Assembly (NCBI GenBank): GCA_018399685.1
Contig: JAGYOK010000005.1
Coordinates: forward strand, 1-64,000
Length of the DNA: 64,000 nt
Source: Alphaproteobacteria bacterium
GTDB lineage: Bacteria; Pseudomonadota; Alphaproteobacteria; Micavibrionales; Micavibrionaceae
Direction of reading: 5' to 3'
Part shown: positions 8,947 through 19,463 of the stretch, one piece after another
How the letters are laid out: each line of letters opens with the position of its first letter
Position numbering within the stretch: position 1 is the stretch's first letter
Notes under the pieces: model-generated
What the model was told of the DNA's origin: nothing
Database searches by the model: none
Seen by the model: the letters and a program-made list of their open reading frames with translations, nothing else
Made by a program: the position numbers and the translations under genes

Positions 8947-10500
8947 ATGTTAAAGATATACGTTGCACAAAAAACATATAAACCCGCCTTAATTAATTTT
9001 TTGGCTTTGTTCGTGATTGGCGGATTAAGCTCCCTTTCCATGGCTCCGGCAAATTTTTGGCCTGCTCTGTTTTTAGGGCTTGGCACCCTTTATATATCAG
9101 TTTCCCGCGCCCCCACCCCCTTAAAAGCCGGAGCGCTCACCTTTGCCTTTGCCCTTGGATATTACGGCTTTGGCTTGTCATGGGTTGGAAACGCTCTTCT
9201 GGTTGAAGATAATCCGTATTGGTGGGTGTGGCCTCTTGCAATAAGCGGGCTACCGTTAATGCTTTCCTTTTTCCCTGCCATTGCGATGACTGCCTTTAAA
9301 AGGTTTTCTCTGCATTTTATAAAACATAAAGATACATATGAAAATACGGTCATAGACTATGTTATGTTTTGTATCCTTCTCTCATTGGCAGACTACGCCA
9401 GAGGCCACCTCTTCACAGGCTTCCCCTGGAATTTGTACGGCTACACATGGATCAGCGTTCTTCCGGTTGCACAACTGGCCGCCATAGCAGATATTTATTT
9501 GCTCAATACTATGACCATCTTCTGGGCAACGGCTCCGGCATTTATACTAATCTCGAAAGCCGGAAAAACCCGCAAATCCGCCTATGCGCTTTTCATTATT
9601 GCATCTTTCATGCTAGCCTACGGATACGGGCATAACAGGATCAAGAGCTATCTTGCCTCAATTAATAATCAATCAAGCACCACACAGATTGTAGTTGTCC
9701 AGCCAAATATCCAACAAAGTGAAAAATGGAAACCTGAAAAAAGAGCTCAGCATTTTATCGATCTGGTCGATATGTCCAGCTATCGGAACATAAAAGATCT
9801 GGGCGCGCAAAGAACAATCATTGTCTGGCCTGAAACTGCCATCAGTCAGGATATACTTGACACAGACTGGACGATGGAAAAAATTCGCGCCACACTCTCT
9901 GGTTATCCGCGGGATGTACTATTGATTGCAGGCGCCTTGAGATACACTAAAAATACTACACAACAACAAGTAAAAGAAGAATATTATAACAGCATTATTA
10001 CATTTAATAAGAATAGTGATATCATAGATACTTACGACAAACAGCATTTAGTACCTTTTGGCGAGTATATACCTTTGGATAGTTACATTAATATTTCACC
10101 AGTGGTAGGGTTCGCCGGCTTTAGACGAGGTAACGACACGAATATACGTTCTTTTGCTACGCAACCAATGGGTGCTCACACAAAAGAAATGGGAGTTGTG
10201 AGCTATATTAGCCTTATTTGTTATGAGGTTATTTTTCCTGAGTATGTTCGTTCTGTAACCGTAAAAAAGCCAGAATTCATTGTTAATGTGACAAACGATG
10301 CCTGGTACGGTGACAGTTTTGGCCCATATCAACATATGGTTCAGGCTCGTTTTAGAGCAATCGAAAGTGGACTGCCGCTTATTAGAAGCGCAAACACCGG
10401 GATTAGTGCTGTTATAGGCCCTGTAGGAAATGTTTTATCGAGTATAGATTTGATGGAAAAAGATATACTTAATGAAAAAATGCCACAGACCATTGATTAA
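8947..10500 (+). CDS. lnt: apolipoprotein N-acyltransferase
   Basis: Lnt performs the last step of lipoprotein maturation, N-acylating the lipidated cysteine at the periplasmic face of the inner membrane. The N-terminal half has about six membrane segments. The nitrilase-like half shows the catalytic triad: Glu in VWPETAIS, Lys in DKQHLVPFGEY and Cys in SLICYEVIFPE. The length of 517 aa is typical. Base composition drifts AT-rich towards the 3' half, but the reading frame and motifs stay intact. Confidence 0.95.
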   Translation: MLKIYVAQKTYKPALINFLALFVIGGLSSLSMAPANFWPALFLGLGTLYISVSRAPTPLKAGALTFAFALGYYGFGLSWVGNALLVEDNPYWWVWPLAISGLPLMLSFFPAIAMTAFKRFSLHFIKHKDTYENTVIDYVMFCILLSLADYARGHLFTGFPWNLYGYTWISVLPVAQLAAIADIYLLNTMTIFWATAPAFILISKAGKTRKSAYALFIIASFMLAYGYGHNRIKSYLASINNQSSTTQIVVVQPNIQQSEKWKPEKRAQHFIDLVDMSSYRNIKDLGAQRTIIVWPETAISQDILDTDWTMEKIRATLSGYPRDVLLIAGALRYTKNTTQQQVKEEYYNSIITFNKNSDIIDTYDKQHLVPFGEYIPLDSYINISPVVGFAGFRRGNDTNIRSFATQPMGAHTKEMGVVSYISLICYEVIFPEYVRSVTVKKPEFIVNVTNDAWYGDSFGPYQHMVQARFRAIESGLPLIRSANTGISAVIGPVGNVLSSIDLMEKDILNEKMPQTID

Positions 10501-10693
10501 TGGCTACAAAGTAATTATAAAAGGAAAGTGATTTTTTGGATAAGTTTTACTGAAGATCTTTAAGTATTTTGTTCACCGCAGCATAGTTTTACTTGTCCTC
10601 GGATAGAAAACTTCTGGTTGAAAAGAATTCTAGACTAATAGTAAAAATGTATTTAAATTAATAGTATATAGGAAATGAGTGTAGAGTAATACA

Positions 10694-11158
10694 ATGTCAG
10701 TAACTAAAAGAAAAACAAAAGGAACCGCGGATTTAATTGACAAACATGTCGGTTTAAGAATTCGCAACCGCCGTACTCTGATGGGCTTAAGTCAGGAAAA
10801 ACTGGCGGATTCTGTAGGGGTAACATTCCAGCAGGTTCAAAAGTATGAGCGTGGAACAAACCGTGTAAGTGCAAGCAGGCTATATAGATTTAGCAAAATA
10901 TTAGGCGTTTCCATAGACTTCTTTTACGAAGGACTGGAAAGCGGCGACCCTGCGACAGAGCCTTTATACGGCATGGCAGACAACGATCAGGAAACATTCG
11001 AAAGCATCTCCGAAAAAGCAAAAGCAATCCCTGAAGATCTGCTAACTCACAAAGAAACTCTTGAATTGGTCAGGACATATTACTCTGTGCAAGAAGTCAA
11101 AAAGCGTAAGGAAATTTTGCGTTTTGTTAAATTTATGGCAGAAACACAGAATAACTAG
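10694..11158 (+). CDS. XRE-family helix-turn-helix regulator upstream of metK
   Basis: The 154-aa protein has a Cro/C1-type HTH at about residues 20-80 (LRIRNRRTLMGLSQEKLADS, then FQQVQKYERGTNRVSASRL). A C-terminal helical part of unknown role follows (KETLELVRTYYSVQEVKKRKE). An XRE regulator between lnt and metK is a recurring arrangement in alphaproteobacteria. Its target is not known, and metK is an obvious candidate. The 193-bp region before it is AT-rich, and I see no convincing promoter. A strong terminator follows the gene. Confidence 0.88.
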   Translation: MSVTKRKTKGTADLIDKHVGLRIRNRRTLMGLSQEKLADSVGVTFQQVQKYERGTNRVSASRLYRFSKILGVSIDFFYEGLESGDPATEPLYGMADNDQETFESISEKAKAIPEDLLTHKETLELVRTYYSVQEVKKRKEILRFVKFMAETQNN

Positions 11159-11193
11159 AGCTTTCGCCAAAATTTAGTAGATATTTTTTAAAC

Positions 11194-11222
11194 AAAAAGG
11201 CTTGTAATGAGCCTTTTTTTTT
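11194..11222 (+). terminator. rho-independent terminator after the XRE regulator
   Basis: AAAAAGGCT pairs with AGCCTTTTT across a seven-base loop and runs into a tract of T. It separates the regulator transcript from the metK leader, so metK should have its own promoter in the following 90 bases. Confidence 0.85.
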
Positions 11223-11237
11223 GCATTAGTGAGCGGG

Positions 11238-11286
11238 TTCGCATTTTCAGGGTGATGCAGATATCAAAATCCCTTGAACATGCGAA
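11238..11286 (+). promoter_or_regulatory. long imperfect hairpin in the metK leader
   Basis: TTCGCAT (11238-11244) pairs with ATGCGAA (11280-11286). Inside it, after one mismatch, TTCA pairs with TGAA, then GGG with CCC, then TGAT with ATCA, giving about 18 base pairs with two bulges and a GCAGAT loop. It ends 30 nt before the metK start. It does not match SAM-II, SAM-V or SAH consensus as I know them. No run of T follows, so translational control or mRNA stability is more likely than attenuation. Confidence 0.5.
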
Positions 11287-11316
11287 AGGCCAATCAAATA
11301 ACAGGATATATTAAAA

Positions 11317-12501
11317 ATGAAACAACAAGGCTTAACTGACTATATTTTCACAAGTGAGTCCGTCTCTGAAGGGCACCCGGACAAAGTTTGTGACCGCATC
11401 TCCGATACCATAGTAGATTTATATTTCAAGGCTGACCCTTATTCCCGCGTTGCTTGTGAAACTCTTGTAACGACAGACACCGTTGTAATAGCAGGGGAAA
11501 CCCGCGGCCCCGCAAGCATCACGAAAGATGTTGTGGAGCAAGCGGCGCGTGATGCCATTAAAGATATTGGATACGATCAGGAAGGCTTCAGCTACAAAAA
11601 CGTAAACATTGATGTGAAGCTGCACAGCCAGTCATCAGACATCGCACAAGGCGTTGATGAAGGCGCGGGTGTTGATAAGGAAGAAGGCGCTGGCGATCAG
11701 GGTATTATGTTTGGTTATGCCTGCCGCGAAACCAAGCAGCTTATGCCAGCCCCCATTCACTATTCCCACGAAATTCTGCGTCTAATGGCACAAGACCGCA
11801 AAAACGGCAAACTCATTGGAATTGAGCCTGATTCCAAATCTCAGGTAACTTTGGAATACAAAAACGACAAGCCGGTGCGCGCAACCTCTGTTGTTGTATC
11901 TACACAACATGCTGCCCACCTTTCACAAGAAGACGTCAAGGAACTGGTTCGTCCATATGTTGAAAAAGTATTGCCGGAAGGCTGGATGCCTGTTGAAGAG
12001 GAATTCTATGTAAACCCTACAGGCCGCTTTGTTATTGGCGGGCCGGTTGGTGATACAGGCGTTACAGGCCGCAAGATCATTGTTGATACATATGGCGGAG
12101 CAGCGCCCCACGGCGGTGGAGCATTCTCTGGTAAAGACCCGACAAAGGTCGACCGCTCGGCTGCTTATATAGCGCGCTATCTGGCCAAAAACGTTGTAGC
12201 TGCAGGCTACGCAGATGGCTGCACAATCCAGCTCGCATATGCAATCGGTGTGTCCAAACCTATCTCTGTTTACCTGAACATGCACGGCACAGGCAAAGCC
12301 CCCGAAAGCACCATCGTTGAAGCTCTGCAAAAGCTGGTGAACCTCTCCCCTAGAGGCATTCGTGAGCACCTGCAACTTAACAAGCCCATATATGAGGTCA
12401 CCTCTGCTTATGGTCACTTTGGCCGCGCTCCCGGAGCAAACGGCGAGTTTTCATGGGAAAAGACAGACCTCGTAGATGAACTGCAACGCCTTATAGGGTA
12501 A
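11317..12501 (+). CDS. metK: S-adenosylmethionine synthetase
   Basis: MetK makes SAM from methionine and ATP. The 394-aa protein has all three family domains. Landmarks are [16 protein letters not shown] at the N-terminus, the signature [12 protein letters not shown], and the phosphate-binding [19 protein letters not shown]. Its TAA stop shares one base with the trmB start, so the two are cotranscribed and probably translationally coupled. AGGATA lies 8 bases or so before the ATG. Confidence 0.98.
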   Translation: MKQQGLTDYIFTSESVSEGHPDKVCDRISDTIVDLYFKADPYSRVACETLVTTDTVVIAGETRGPASITKDVVEQAARDAIKDIGYDQEGFSYKNVNIDVKLHSQSSDIAQGVDEGAGVDKEEGAGDQGIMFGYACRETKQLMPAPIHYSHEILRLMAQDRKNGKLIGIEPDSKSQVTLEYKNDKPVRATSVVVSTQHAAHLSQEDVKELVRPYVEKVLPEGWMPVEEEFYVNPTGRFVIGGPVGDTGVTGRKIIVDTYGGAAPHGGGAFSGKDPTKVDRSAAYIARYLAKNVVAAGYADGCTIQLAYAIGVSKPISVYLNMHGTGKAPESTIVEALQKLVNLSPRGIREHLQLNKPIYEVTSAYGHFGRAPGANGEFSWEKTDLVDELQRLIG

Positions 12502-13238
12502 TGAGAGTTAAAACAAACAACGCTAATAAAGATTCAAAAGGTTCCGCGCACCACAAAGCCCGGAGCCTTTTTGGCAGACGTAAAGGCCGCCCTTTAAAAA
12601 AAGAACGCCGCGAAGCGCTTGATAACCTGCTGCCAAAGCTGCAAATCCCTAAAGATAAGCTAAGCGAAAAGCACGAGTGCAACCCGCAGGATTTTTTCAC
12701 AAATCCCCTTTCCTCCTATTGGCTGGAAATCGGCTTTGGTCAGGGTGAACACATAGCAACGCTCTCCGAACGCAACCCCAAAACCGGTTATCTGGGCGCA
12801 GAGCCTTTCATAAACGGCATGGCCGCTTTTCTTAAAAGCGTGGAAGACAAGCCAAAAGATAACATACGCGTGCTTATGGATGATGGAATGATTATCGCCC
12901 GCTCGCTGGCTCCTGCCAGCCTTGAAGGAATTTACATCCTCAACCCCGATCCATGGCATAAAAAGCGCCACCACAAGCGCCGAATCATCAATCGGGAAAA
13001 TCTGGATATCTTTGCAAAAATCCTAAAGCCCGGCGGACAGCTTGTAATGACAAGTGATGTCGAAGATCTCTCCGCCTGGATGTGCACCCAGGCCTCTAAC
13101 CACCCGGATTTCGAGTGGCAGGCGCAAAACAAGAATGACTGGTCTGTCCCGCCTGAAAACTGGATTCCTACGCGCTATGAACAAAAGGGCGCTAAAGGCT
13201 CAAAAAAAATGGTGTATCTGTTTTTTAAGCGCAAATAA
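12501..13238 (+). CDS. trmB: tRNA (guanine-N7)-methyltransferase
   Basis: TrmB makes m7G46 in tRNA using SAM. The SAM-binding motif I is LEIGFGQGEHIA and the family motif INPDPWHKKRHHKRR appears here as ILNPDPWHKKRHHKRR. Catalytic-region residues are seen in VPPENWIPTRYEQKG near the C-terminus. The basic N-terminal extension (SLFGRRKGRPLKKERR) is usual for alphaproteobacterial TrmB. The pairing with metK places the SAM maker next to a SAM user. Confidence 0.96.
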   Translation: MRVKTNNANKDSKGSAHHKARSLFGRRKGRPLKKERREALDNLLPKLQIPKDKLSEKHECNPQDFFTNPLSSYWLEIGFGQGEHIATLSERNPKTGYLGAEPFINGMAAFLKSVEDKPKDNIRVLMDDGMIIARSLAPASLEGIYILNPDPWHKKRHHKRRIINRENLDIFAKILKPGGQLVMTSDVEDLSAWMCTQASNHPDFEWQAQNKNDWSVPPENWIPTRYEQKGAKGSKKMVYLFFKRK

Positions 13239-13298
13239 TATTAAAAACATTAAACGCTTGCAAAACCCGATTAATCATCGTATAAGGACGCATAAATT

Positions 13299-13344
13299 CC
13301 GGTCTTATAAAGACGGTGGGCTCATAAAGAGACCCGCCTTTTTT
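13299..13344 (+). promoter_or_regulatory. rimP leader: terminator with overlapping upstream hairpin
   Basis: GGTGGGCTC pairs with GAG(A)CCCGCC and is followed by six T, an intrinsic terminator placed 30 nt before rimP. Just upstream GTCTT pairs with AAGAC over an ATA loop, and CC before it can extend into the GG that begins the terminator stem. The two folds compete, as in an attenuator. This would let rimP-nusA-infB be controlled by NusA or another factor. Confidence 0.65.
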
Positions 13345-13373
13345 GTTAGTTTTAAACAGGAAAAACAGGAAAA

Positions 13374-13874
13374 ATGAATTACACGCCGTTAGAACAAAAA
13401 ATAGCCAATCTCGCAGCCCCGGTCATAGAAGACCTCGGCTTTGCCCTGCACCATGTCAAAGTGACCAGTGCAAGTGGCCCTATTATTGTTCAGGTTATGG
13501 CCGAGGACAAGGAAACAAAAAACCTTGGCGTAGACGATGCCGCAAAAATAAGCCGCGCCCTTTCCGCTGTTCTTGACGTGGAAGACCCGATTAACGGCGC
13601 ATACCGCCTTGAAGTAAGCTCACCGGGAATTGACCGCATGCTTGTACACAAAAGCGATTATGAATCATTTAAAGGATTCGAAGCAAAAATTGAAAGCCTC
13701 GTTCCCTCACCGGAAAACGGCCAGAAAAAATTCCGTGGTTACATTGGCGGAATTAAAGATGAAAAAATACTGCTGGCAACAGATCAGGGAGATGTCGAAA
13801 TCCCCTACAATTCTGTAGCCAAAGCAAAACTATTATTAACTGATGAACTCATAAAAGCGACTGCAAAGCATTAG
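13374..13874 (+). CDS. rimP: ribosome maturation factor RimP
   Basis: RimP assists 30S subunit assembly. The 166-aa protein has the N-terminal alpha/beta domain (APVIEDLGFALHHVKVTSAS, with the second-strand element DDAAKISRALSAVLD and EVSSPGIDRML) and the C-terminal SH3-like barrel (about 90-166). It starts the conserved rimP-nusA-infB-rbfA-truB-rpsO operon, and nusA follows after 9 bases. Confidence 0.96.
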   Translation: MNYTPLEQKIANLAAPVIEDLGFALHHVKVTSASGPIIVQVMAEDKETKNLGVDDAAKISRALSAVLDVEDPINGAYRLEVSSPGIDRMLVHKSDYESFKGFEAKIESLVPSPENGQKKFRGYIGGIKDEKILLATDQGDVEIPYNSVAKAKLLLTDELIKATAKH

Positions 13875-13883
13875 GAGAAAAAA

Positions 13884-15464
13884 ATGGAATTGTTACAAGT
13901 TGCCGACACTGTTGCACGTGAAAAAAATATTGATCGTGATATCGTTATTCAGGCCATGGAAGAGGCTATCCAAAAAGCTGGTCGCTCTAAATACGGTTAT
14001 GAACAGGATATCCGCGCACAAATCGACCGTAAAAACGGCGAGATCAATTTAAAGCGCTACCGCGAAGTGATGGCAGATGACGCCGAAATCGAAAACGAAG
14101 TTTCCCAGCTTAAACTGGATCAGGCTCGGAGAATCAAGCCCGATGCAGAAGTGGGAGAATTTCTGGTTGATGAGCTTCCTCCTCTTGATTTTGGCCGCAT
14201 CGCTGCACAAACAGCAAAACAGGTCATTATGCAAAAAGTACGTGAGGCTGAGCGCGCACGCCAATACGAAGATTTCAAAGACAAGGTCGGCGAAATTGTC
14301 AGCGGTGTTGTAAAGCGCGTTGAATACGGTAATGCTACGGTAGACATTCAAGGCCGTGCCGAAGGTATTTTGCGCCGTGATGAAACTATTCCACGCGAGC
14401 CAATAAATGTGAATGACCGCATTCGTGCGATTATTTATGAAGTCCGTGAAGAAACACGCGGGCCGCAGATTTTCCTTTCACGCTCTCACCCTGAATTCAT
14501 GGCAAAACTCTTCATGCAGGAAGTGCCCGAAATCTATGACGGTATTATTGAGATCAAGGCCGTTGCCCGTGATCCGGGAAGCCGTGCCAAAATCGCCGTT
14601 CTTTCTCATGAAAGCTCAATCGATCCTGTTGGCGCTTGCGTAGGTATGCGCGGCTCTCGCGTTCAGGCCGTTGTTAACGAGCTTGGCGGCGAGAAAATCG
14701 ACATTATTCCATGGACAGAAGATCTGGGAAGCCTTGTTGTAAGCGCTCTCCAGCCTGCCGCAGTAGCTAAAGTGGTTTTGGATGAAGACAAAAACCGCAT
14801 GGACGTTGTTGTTCCTGAAGAACATTTAAGCCTTGCCATTGGCCGCCGCGGTCAAAACGTACGTCTGGCTTCCATGCTGACTGGCTGGGACATTGACGTG
14901 GTCACAGAAGAACAGGAATCCACGCGCCGTGCAGAAGAATTCCAAACCCGCTCTTCATTGTTCATAGAAGCACTGGACGTCGATGATGTTATTGCTCACC
15001 TTCTTGTTGTTGAAGGCTTTACCCGCGTTGAAGAAATTGTTGAAACTCCGGTTGACGAACTGAACATGATTGAAGGTTTCGAAGAAGAAATTTCTATCGA
15101 GCTTCAAAACCGTGCTTCTGTTTGGCTAGAGCAAAAACAAAATGAACTTAATGAGAAACAAGAAGAACTTGGCATTGCCGATGACCTGATGCAAGCCGAA
15201 GGCCTGCGCGCAGATCAAATCATGAAGCTTGGTGAGAACGATATTAAAACGCTGGATGATCTGGCTGATCTTGCTGGTGATGAACTCATCGAAATTCTTG
15301 GCGGCGGTTCGCTGACAAATAGTGAGGCCAACGAAATTATTATGATGGCACGTAAACACTGGTTTGCCGAAGAAGATGCCGCAGCAGAAAAAGCAGCTAT
15401 TGAAGCAGCAAAAACATCGGAAGAATCTCCCGAAGCTGTCGCCGCACAAACCGAAGAGCTATAG
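13884..15464 (+). CDS. nusA: transcription termination/antitermination factor NusA
   Basis: NusA binds RNA polymerase and nascent RNA and modulates pausing, termination and antitermination. Domains in order: N-terminal RNAP-binding domain (1-130), S1 (about 135-200), two KH domains (about 230-345, with VGACVGMRGSRVQAVVNEL and LAIGRRGQNVRLAS), and a C-terminal part with two helix-hairpin-helix acidic repeats (about 365-490) ending in an Ala/Glu-rich tail. The start has AGGAG upstream. Confidence 0.97.
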   Translation: MELLQVADTVAREKNIDRDIVIQAMEEAIQKAGRSKYGYEQDIRAQIDRKNGEINLKRYREVMADDAEIENEVSQLKLDQARRIKPDAEVGEFLVDELPPLDFGRIAAQTAKQVIMQKVREAERARQYEDFKDKVGEIVSGVVKRVEYGNATVDIQGRAEGILRRDETIPREPINVNDRIRAIIYEVREETRGPQIFLSRSHPEFMAKLFMQEVPEIYDGIIEIKAVARDPGSRAKIAVLSHESSIDPVGACVGMRGSRVQAVVNELGGEKIDIIPWTEDLGSLVVSALQPAAVAKVVLDEDKNRMDVVVPEEHLSLAIGRRGQNVRLASMLTGWDIDVVTEEQESTRRAEEFQTRSSLFIEALDVDDVIAHLLVVEGFTRVEEIVETPVDELNMIEGFEEEISIELQNRASVWLEQKQNELNEKQEELGIADDLMQAEGLRADQIMKLGENDIKTLDDLADLAGDELIEILGGGSLTNSEANEIIMMARKHWFAEEDAAAEKAAIEAAKTSEESPEAVAAQTEEL

Positions 15465-15545
15465 GCTCTTTATATATAAACACTTTGCACTTGCTTAAAC
15501 GTAAGTGTATACCTAACCCTTGAAAAATTAATTAGGCTATATTGA

Positions 15546-18092
15546 ATGAGTGATAAAGACAAAGAACAAGGCGAGGAAGAGCAAAAAAAGGCAGCCGGCA
15601 AAACATTAAGTTTATCCGGCAAGACCTTGAGCCTTAAAGGCGGCTCTCCCAGATTACCTAGAAATGCAGGACCCGGACAGGTCGCTGTAGAGGTGCGCCG
15701 TAAACGTTTGTCACCGGCTGATAAGAAAAAAGAAGCAGAAGCTCAAAAAGAAGCCGGAGCCGAAGAACACCTCACATCCAGTGAAAGAAAAGCGAGAGAG
15801 CGTGCTCTTAAAGCTGCGCTTGCAGGCGATACAGGCAAAAAAGCTTTGCCAAAGCGCCGCGTGATGACTCTGGAAGACAAAAAAGCAGAGGAAGAGCAAA
15901 AAGAAGAAGAATTACGCATTGCTCGTCTAAAGGGTGAAGAAAAGAAAAAAGAACTAGAATCTGACGATTCTGATAAAAAACAAGACGAAACCTCGCAAGA
16001 CGCTCCGGAAATGATGACGCCTGAAATGTCACCAGAGCAACAAATAGAAAAAGCCAGACGCGCCAAAGCATTCGCTCCAAGCACTCCTGCTGCATCTGAT
16101 GACGATGATGATGATAAGCTGAGCTACCGCGACCGAATAAAAAAAGCGGCTGCAAAACCGCAAAAGAAACCCGATGATGATCGTCGCGGCGGGCGCATCA
16201 CAATTACGCAGGCTTTGAACAAGGATTATGAGCGTGATCGCGGCCCAAGTCTGGCTGCGCAAAGACGTGCCCGTGAAAAAGCCCGCATGGCAGCTCAACC
16301 TTTTAATGAGCCAACACAAAAATCAGTTCGTGAAGTTATTCTCCCTGAAACAATCACTGTTCAAGAGCTTTCAAACCGTATGGCCGAACCTGGTAAAGAT
16401 GTTATTAAAGCTCTTATGAAAATGGGGGTTATGGCCACTGGAACCCAGATGATCGACGCTGACACAGCCGAATTGATTATTGACGAGTTCGGGCATAAAG
16501 TTCGCCGCGTAACAGATGCCGACGTTGAAATTGGCCTTGATGATTACGAAGACAATGAAGGCGATCTTATTTCTCGCCCACCTGTTGTGACCGTTATGGG
16601 GCACGTTGACCACGGTAAAACATCACTCCTTGACGCCATGAGACAAACAGATGTTGTCGCCGGTGAGGCCGGAGGAATTACACAGCACATAGGCGCATAT
16701 CAGGTAACAATGTCCAGCGGTGAGAAGATCACTTTCCTTGATACACCCGGCCATGCTGCATTTACAGAAATGCGTGCCCGCGGTGCAGACATCACGGATA
16801 TTGTAGTAATCATCGTAGCTGCTAACGACTCTATTATGCCGCAAACAATAGAAGCAATTAACCACGCTAAAGCAGCGGGAGTGCCCATCATTGTTGCAAT
16901 TAACAAGATCGACCTGCCCGATGCCAACGCTAATAAGGTCAAGCAAGACCTCCTCCAGCACGAAGTTGTTATTGAAGAAATGGGCGGAGACGTTCAATGT
17001 GTTGAAATCTCTGCCAAAGCCAGAATAAATCTGGATAAGCTGGAAGAAGCCATTATTCTTCAGGCCGAAATGCTGGAGCTTAAAGCCAACCCCGAACGCG
17101 CTGCTCAGGGCTTCGTCGTGGAATCCAAGATGGAAAAAGGCCGTGGCTCTGTTTCAACTGTCCTTATCCATAAAGGAACCCTGCGCATTGGCCACGTTTT
17201 TGTTGCAGGCGCCAGCTATGGTAAAGTCCGCGCGCTGATAAATGATAAAGGCCAGCATGTTATGGAGGCCTTACCGGGACAGCCCGTCGAGGTTTTGGGT
17301 GCCAACAGCACTCCTTCTGCCGGAGACATCTTCAACGTAACAAAAGATGAGTATCAGGCACGCGAAATTGCCGAATACCGCGTTAGAAGAATCAAGGAAG
17401 CGCAAGCCGCCGCCGCTGTCAAAAACCGTACAACAATGGAACAGCTTCTTCTTTTACGTGAAGAGGGAGAAAAAACCAAATTACCGGTTGTTATCCGCGC
17501 AGACGTACACGGCTCTGTCGAAGCAATATCCAGTTCATTACATAAAATGATTGAAGAAGAAAACGATATCGAAGTGCAAATTCTGCACACCGGTGTAGGA
17601 GGCATTACCGAATCCGATGTTATCCTTGCACATGCTTCGGGCGCTCTTATCATCGGCTTTAACGTTCGCGCAAATGCACAGGCTCGTGATCTGGCACACC
17701 GCGACAATGTAGAGCTTCGTTATTATAACGTAATCTACAATGTTATCGATGATGTAAAAGCCATACTTTCCGGTATGCTGGCACCGACCATTCGTGAAGA
17801 ATATGTTGGTCAGGCCGCCATCAAACAGGTATTCAACATCACCAAAGTTGGTAAGGTTGCCGGTTGTGAAGTCACCGAGGGCGCGGTTAAACGCGGCTCC
17901 AAAGTCCGCCTGCTACGTGATAATGTTGTTATCCATGAAGGCATGCTAAAAACACTCAAGCGCTTTAAAGAAGAAGTCAAAGAAGTCAAGGAAGGCCAGG
18001 AATGTGGTATGGCCTTTGAAAGCTATGACGATATGAAAGAAGGCGACGTTATCGAGTGCTTTGAAGTGATTGAGGAAGAACGCATTATTTAA
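15546..18092 (+). CDS. infB: translation initiation factor IF-2
   Basis: IF-2 is the GTPase that brings fMet-tRNA to the 30S subunit. The N-terminal 270 residues are charged low-complexity sequence (Lys/Glu/Ala), followed by the IF2_N motif and the GTPase with G1 [10 protein letters not shown]3 DTPGHAAF and G4 NKID, then the C-terminal domains 3 and 4. Length 848 aa is normal. The ylxR (DUF448) gene often found between nusA and infB is absent: the 81-bp gap holds no coding frame. Confidence 0.97.
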   Translation: MSDKDKEQGEEEQKKAAGKTLSLSGKTLSLKGGSPRLPRNAGPGQVAVEVRRKRLSPADKKKEAEAQKEAGAEEHLTSSERKARERALKAALAGDTGKKALPKRRVMTLEDKKAEEEQKEEELRIARLKGEEKKKELESDDSDKKQDETSQDAPEMMTPEMSPEQQIEKARRAKAFAPSTPAASDDDDDDKLSYRDRIKKAAAKPQKKPDDDRRGGRITITQALNKDYERDRGPSLAAQRRAREKARMAAQPFNEPTQKSVREVILPETITVQELSNRMAEPGKDVIKALMKMGVMATGTQMIDADTAELIIDEFGHKVRRVTDADVEIGLDDYEDNEGDLISRPPVVTVMGHVDHGKTSLLDAMRQTDVVAGEAGGITQHIGAYQVTMSSGEKITFLDTPGHAAFTEMRARGADITDIVVIIVAANDSIMPQTIEAINHAKAAGVPIIVAINKIDLPDANANKVKQDLLQHEVVIEEMGGDVQCVEISAKARINLDKLEEAIILQAEMLELKANPERAAQGFVVESKMEKGRGSVSTVLIHKGTLRIGHVFVAGASYGKVRALINDKGQHVMEALPGQPVEVLGANSTPSAGDIFNVTKDEYQAREIAEYRVRRIKEAQAAAAVKNRTTMEQLLLLREEGEKTKLPVVIRADVHGSVEAISSSLHKMIEEENDIEVQILHTGVGGITESDVILAHASGALIIGFNVRANAQARDLAHRDNVELRYYNVIYNVIDDVKAILSGMLAPTIREEYVGQAAIKQVFNITKVGKVAGCEVTEGAVKRGSKVRLLRDNVVIHEGMLKTLKRFKEEVKEVKEGQECGMAFESYDDMKEGDVIECFEVIEEERII

Positions 18093-18106
18093 TAATAGAG
18101 CTTTCC

Positions 18107-18508
18107 ATGCGACACAGTAATAAATCAAAAAACGCAGAACCATCTCAACGCCAGCGCCGTGTTGGCGAGCAGATACGTCATATTATCTCGGAAGTCCTGC
18201 ACCGCGGCCATTTCGATAGCGAGCTTCTTTTTAACAAAGCAAATACAGTTTCTGTTTCAGAAGTCGTCCCTTCGCCAGACTTGAAACACGCCCGCGCTTA
18301 CGTCATTTCCTTTAACGGAGAAAATCTGGACACGCTAATTGATGAGCTTAACGAACACGCTCATGTATTTCAAAAGGAAATAGCCAAAGGAACGAACCTT
18401 AAATTCACGCCAAGAGTTAAATTCTTTACCGACAATTCTTTTGACGAAGCCCAGCATATCGAAAATCTTTTGCGCGGCGTACATATTCCTGATGATGCTG
18501 AGGAATAA
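18107..18508 (+). CDS. rbfA: ribosome-binding factor A
   Basis: RbfA binds the 30S subunit and helps mature the 16S 5' end. The 133-aa protein has the KH-like fold, with family features QRRVGEQIRHIISEVL at the start, VSEVVPSPDLKHARAYV in the middle and LKFTPRVKFFTDNSFDEA late. It starts 14 bases after infB, and its stop overlaps the truB start by one base, so it is within the same transcript. Confidence 0.95.
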   Translation: MRHSNKSKNAEPSQRQRRVGEQIRHIISEVLHRGHFDSELLFNKANTVSVSEVVPSPDLKHARAYVISFNGENLDTLIDELNEHAHVFQKEIAKGTNLKFTPRVKFFTDNSFDEAQHIENLLRGVHIPDDAEE

Positions 18509-19446
18509 TGGGCAAAAAAAACAAAAAAGGCGACCCGATTTCAGGCTGGGTTAATCTGGACAAGCCCTATGGCATGACCTCGACCCAAGCGGTGGGGAAA
18601 GTTCGCCGATTTCTAAATGCTCAAAAAGTCGGCCACGCCGGAACCCTTGATCCTCTTGCAACCGGAGTTCTGCCTATAGCTCTTGGCGAGGCTACAAAGA
18701 CCATCCCTTTTGTTCAGGATGATGAGAAAACCTACCACTTCACCATAAGATGGGGAGAGCAGCGCACCACCGATGATGCGGAAGGCGAAGTAATAAGCTC
18801 CTCCGATAATCGCCCTTCAAAGGAAGAGATAACAGAGCTACTCCCGCGCTTTACCGGTGAAATCCAGCAGGTTCCGCCGCACTTCTCGGCTATCAAAATC
18901 GATGGCAAGCGCGCTTACGATCTCTCCCGCAGCGGCAAGGATATAGAGCTTAAACCCCGCACCGTAACCATCGAAAAGCTGGAGCTTATAAAAACCCGCG
19001 AGCACGAAGCAGACTTTGAAATGATATGCCAAAAAGGCACATATGTCCGATCGCTCGCCCGCGACATGGGGCAAGCCCTTGAATGCTTTGGCTATGTAAG
19101 CGCTTTGCGCCGCACCACAGTTGGCTGCTTTAAAGCCGAAAATGCGATTTCACTGGACATTTTGGAAAAGATGGACTACGTTGCCGCCCGAAGCGTTGCT
19201 TTGCTGCCTGTGCAGACCGTGCTGGACGATATCCCGGCTCTGGCCATATCACTGGAAGAAACAGCAAAAATTCGCAGCGGACAGTCATTAGAGCTTATCT
19301 CTCGCCCTGATTTTGAGCGTTTAACCGCCAAAGGTCTGGGCACAAGGGAAACTCAACTGGCTTTGGCTTTGTTTGAAGGACAGCCCGTCGCTCTTATAGA
19401 GCAGACAAAAGCCACAGTAAAACCTGTCCGCATATTTAATCTTTAA
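18508..19446 (+). CDS. truB: tRNA pseudouridine(55) synthase
   Basis: TruB makes the universal pseudouridine 55 in the tRNA T-loop. The catalytic Asp lies in [20 protein letters not shown]. Further family motifs are [36 protein letters not shown] and [17 protein letters not shown]-terminal PUA-like region follows. Length 312 aa is typical. It begins on the last base of rbfA and is followed after 17 bases by rpsO. Confidence 0.96.
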   Translation: MGKKNKKGDPISGWVNLDKPYGMTSTQAVGKVRRFLNAQKVGHAGTLDPLATGVLPIALGEATKTIPFVQDDEKTYHFTIRWGEQRTTDDAEGEVISSSDNRPSKEEITELLPRFTGEIQQVPPHFSAIKIDGKRAYDLSRSGKDIELKPRTVTIEKLELIKTREHEADFEMICQKGTYVRSLARDMGQALECFGYVSALRRTTVGCFKAENAISLDILEKMDYVAARSVALLPVQTVLDDIPALAISLEETAKIRSGQSLELISRPDFERLTAKGLGTRETQLALALFEGQPVALIEQTKATVKPVRIFNL

Positions 19447-19463
19447 TCATAAAAGGAAACACG

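Noticed and set aside
11223-11316. SAM-type riboswitch before metK
   Set aside because: The leader hairpin does not fit the SAM-I, SAM-II or SAH consensus; it is listed only as an unassigned hairpin.
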